6,631 nt of DNA, taken from positions 1 through 6,631 of the forward strand of contig JAAXXJ010000168.1 in the NCBI GenBank assembly GCA_013334545.1. The letters are read 5' to 3'. The stretch comes from Nitrospirota bacterium (GTDB taxonomy: Bacteria > Nitrospirota > UBA9217). Below are positions 6,014 to 6,631 of this stretch, piece after piece. Within the stretch, counting starts at the first letter, position 1, and each line of letters begins with the position of its first letter. The position numbers and the translations under genes were made by a program. The notes below the pieces were generated by a model. It had not been told where the DNA came from. It made no database searches and was given only the letters and a program-made list of their open reading frames with translations.

Positions 6014-6121
6014 ATTCCGTCCTGTGTCCCCGCGTCACCGCGCCCCCCCGTCGCCTGTCGGCTCTCTACTCATCCCGCAGCAATGCACTCTGAGAACGAT
6101 CGTCCTTAACCAGCATCGAGG
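6014..6121. other. GC-rich spacer between the stub and the membrane gene
   Basis: This 108-nt spacer is clearly GC-richer than the sequence on both sides and holds a run of seven C (6043-6049). It includes the ribosome binding site of the DUF3800-like stub (6020-6023). I see no gene, terminator or convincing promoter in it. Confidence 0.5.
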
Positions 6122-6562
6122 CTATCGCTTTAATACTGCCATTAATCCTGTCAGGGCGCCAATCAGTCCAATCAATATGGTAATCCAGTTGCGAAACAGA
6201 TCGAGTCTGTCCTTCTTTTCATTCCGAATTGCGCTTCTAAGCCTTGCAATTACTTTGTTCTTCAGATAATAGCTGTCCGTCAGACCATCTTTTTCCCATT
6301 CATCATCATTAATAGTGCGTGGGTATGGAAGTAGCATTTTTTCTGCTACCGACCGCAGGTAACTCGTATGCAACGCAGATATCTTTTCCTCCTTTGCCCA
6401 AACTTCATCATAATGATCGACATCTTGATTATAAAATTCTTTTTCTGCCTGCGGTCCTTTTGTTTTTCTTATCTTATTTCCTTGTTTTGAATTTTTTTTA
6501 TCTATTATGCGCTTCTCTTAGTTTAGCTTGAATAAGCGCCATCTGTATTCAAAGAACATCAT
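6122..6562 (-). pseudogene. Small protein with C-terminal membrane helix, in-frame ochre stop at codon 15
   Basis: Read as one frame of 147 codons, this starts MMFFEYRWRLFKLN, meets TAA (6520-6518), and continues in the same frame EKRIIDKKNSK through a charged, probably coiled-coil region (AEKEFYNQDVDHYDEVWAKEEK, then LHTSYLRSVAEKMLLPYP) to KVIARLRSAIRNEKKDR and a single C-terminal transmembrane helix WITILIGLIGALTGLMAVL before KR and TAG. There is no ATG, GTG or TTG between the ochre stop and the TTG at 6373, so the coding-like part from 6517 has no start of its own. The first ATG overlaps the upstream stop as ATGA and has AAGGGGGA about 9 nt before it. Charged small proteins with an RWRL-type start and this tail pattern are common hypotheticals; function is unknown. 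A shorter product from TTG 6373 (83 aa) is possible, but its AGGAGG is 14 nt away, too far. One base change or a sequencing error would explain the stop. Confidence 0.68.
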
Positions 6563-6631
6563 GGACACATTTCCCCCTTCCACGTTTCATCTTGCCCTTT
6601 ATGGCCGTATTTAATGATGAAGTCCTGTTCC
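6559..6631 (-). CDS. C-terminal end of an unidentified gene, cut by the window edge
   Basis: The minus-strand frame entering at the right edge reads EQDFIIKYGHKGQDETWKGE and ends MCP at TGA (6561-6559). I do not recognise the family from 23 residues. It is taken as real because its stop overlaps the start of the membrane-helix gene in an ATGA arrangement, typical of translational coupling in an operon. Confidence 0.45.
   Translation of the reverse strand, partial: EQDFIIKYGHKGQDETWKGEMCP

Noticed and set aside
6498..6542. 14-codon minus-strand ORF starting ATG GCG CTT, as alternative start of the membrane-helix gene
   Set aside because: It would need a frameshift to join the downstream frame and has no ribosome binding site. 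The ATG at 6562 is in the correct frame and overlaps the upstream stop.

Overview
The window looks like an accessory segment of a GC-rich, probably Gram-negative environmental bacterium. The gene families (stand-alone SNF2 helicase, UPF0158, YhcG/DUF1016 nuclease, SEC-C protein, small transmembrane hypotheticals) remind me of Desulfobacterota or Nitrospirota. That placement is an impression from family content; no rRNA or other marker gene is present to confirm it.

Layout. Bases 1-65 carry a minus-strand piece of a ComM/YifB-type Mg-chelatase-like ATPase. It abuts the body of a plus-strand SNF2 helicase (to 1589) that has lost its N-terminal half. Everything after that is on the minus strand. 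Reading leftwards from the right edge: the tail of an unidentified gene (6631-6559); a small gene with a C-terminal membrane helix and an in-frame ochre stop at codon 15 (6562-6122); a DUF3800-like 5' stub with a good ribosome binding site (6013-5804); a DprA-like protein (5687-5088); a YhcG-type PD-(D/E)xK nuclease (5082-3865); a Type I specificity gene, hsdS, collapsed by an internal deletion (3868-3567); a UPF0158 protein with a four-cysteine tail (3502-2828); a SEC-C protein (2808-1795); and the frameshifted 5' end of mutY (1777 to about 1612).

How the genes work together. DprA-like, YhcG and hsdS are tightly packed (a 5-nt gap, then an ATGA stop/start overlap), so they were one operon belonging to a Type I restriction-modification locus. 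No hsdM or hsdR is present in the window and hsdS is dead, so only the accessory genes remain intact. The UPF0158 and SEC-C genes are 19 nt apart, form a second operon, and both carry cysteine clusters fit to bind metal; their function is unknown.

The most notable feature is the density of gene wreckage: comM, SNF2, hsdS, mutY, the DUF3800 stub and the membrane gene are each truncated, fused, frameshifted or interrupted. I did not find a clearly new complete system. The best candidates for a second look are the UPF0158/SEC-C pair and the DprA-like/YhcG pair. No tRNA, rRNA, CRISPR array, integrase or transposase was recognised.
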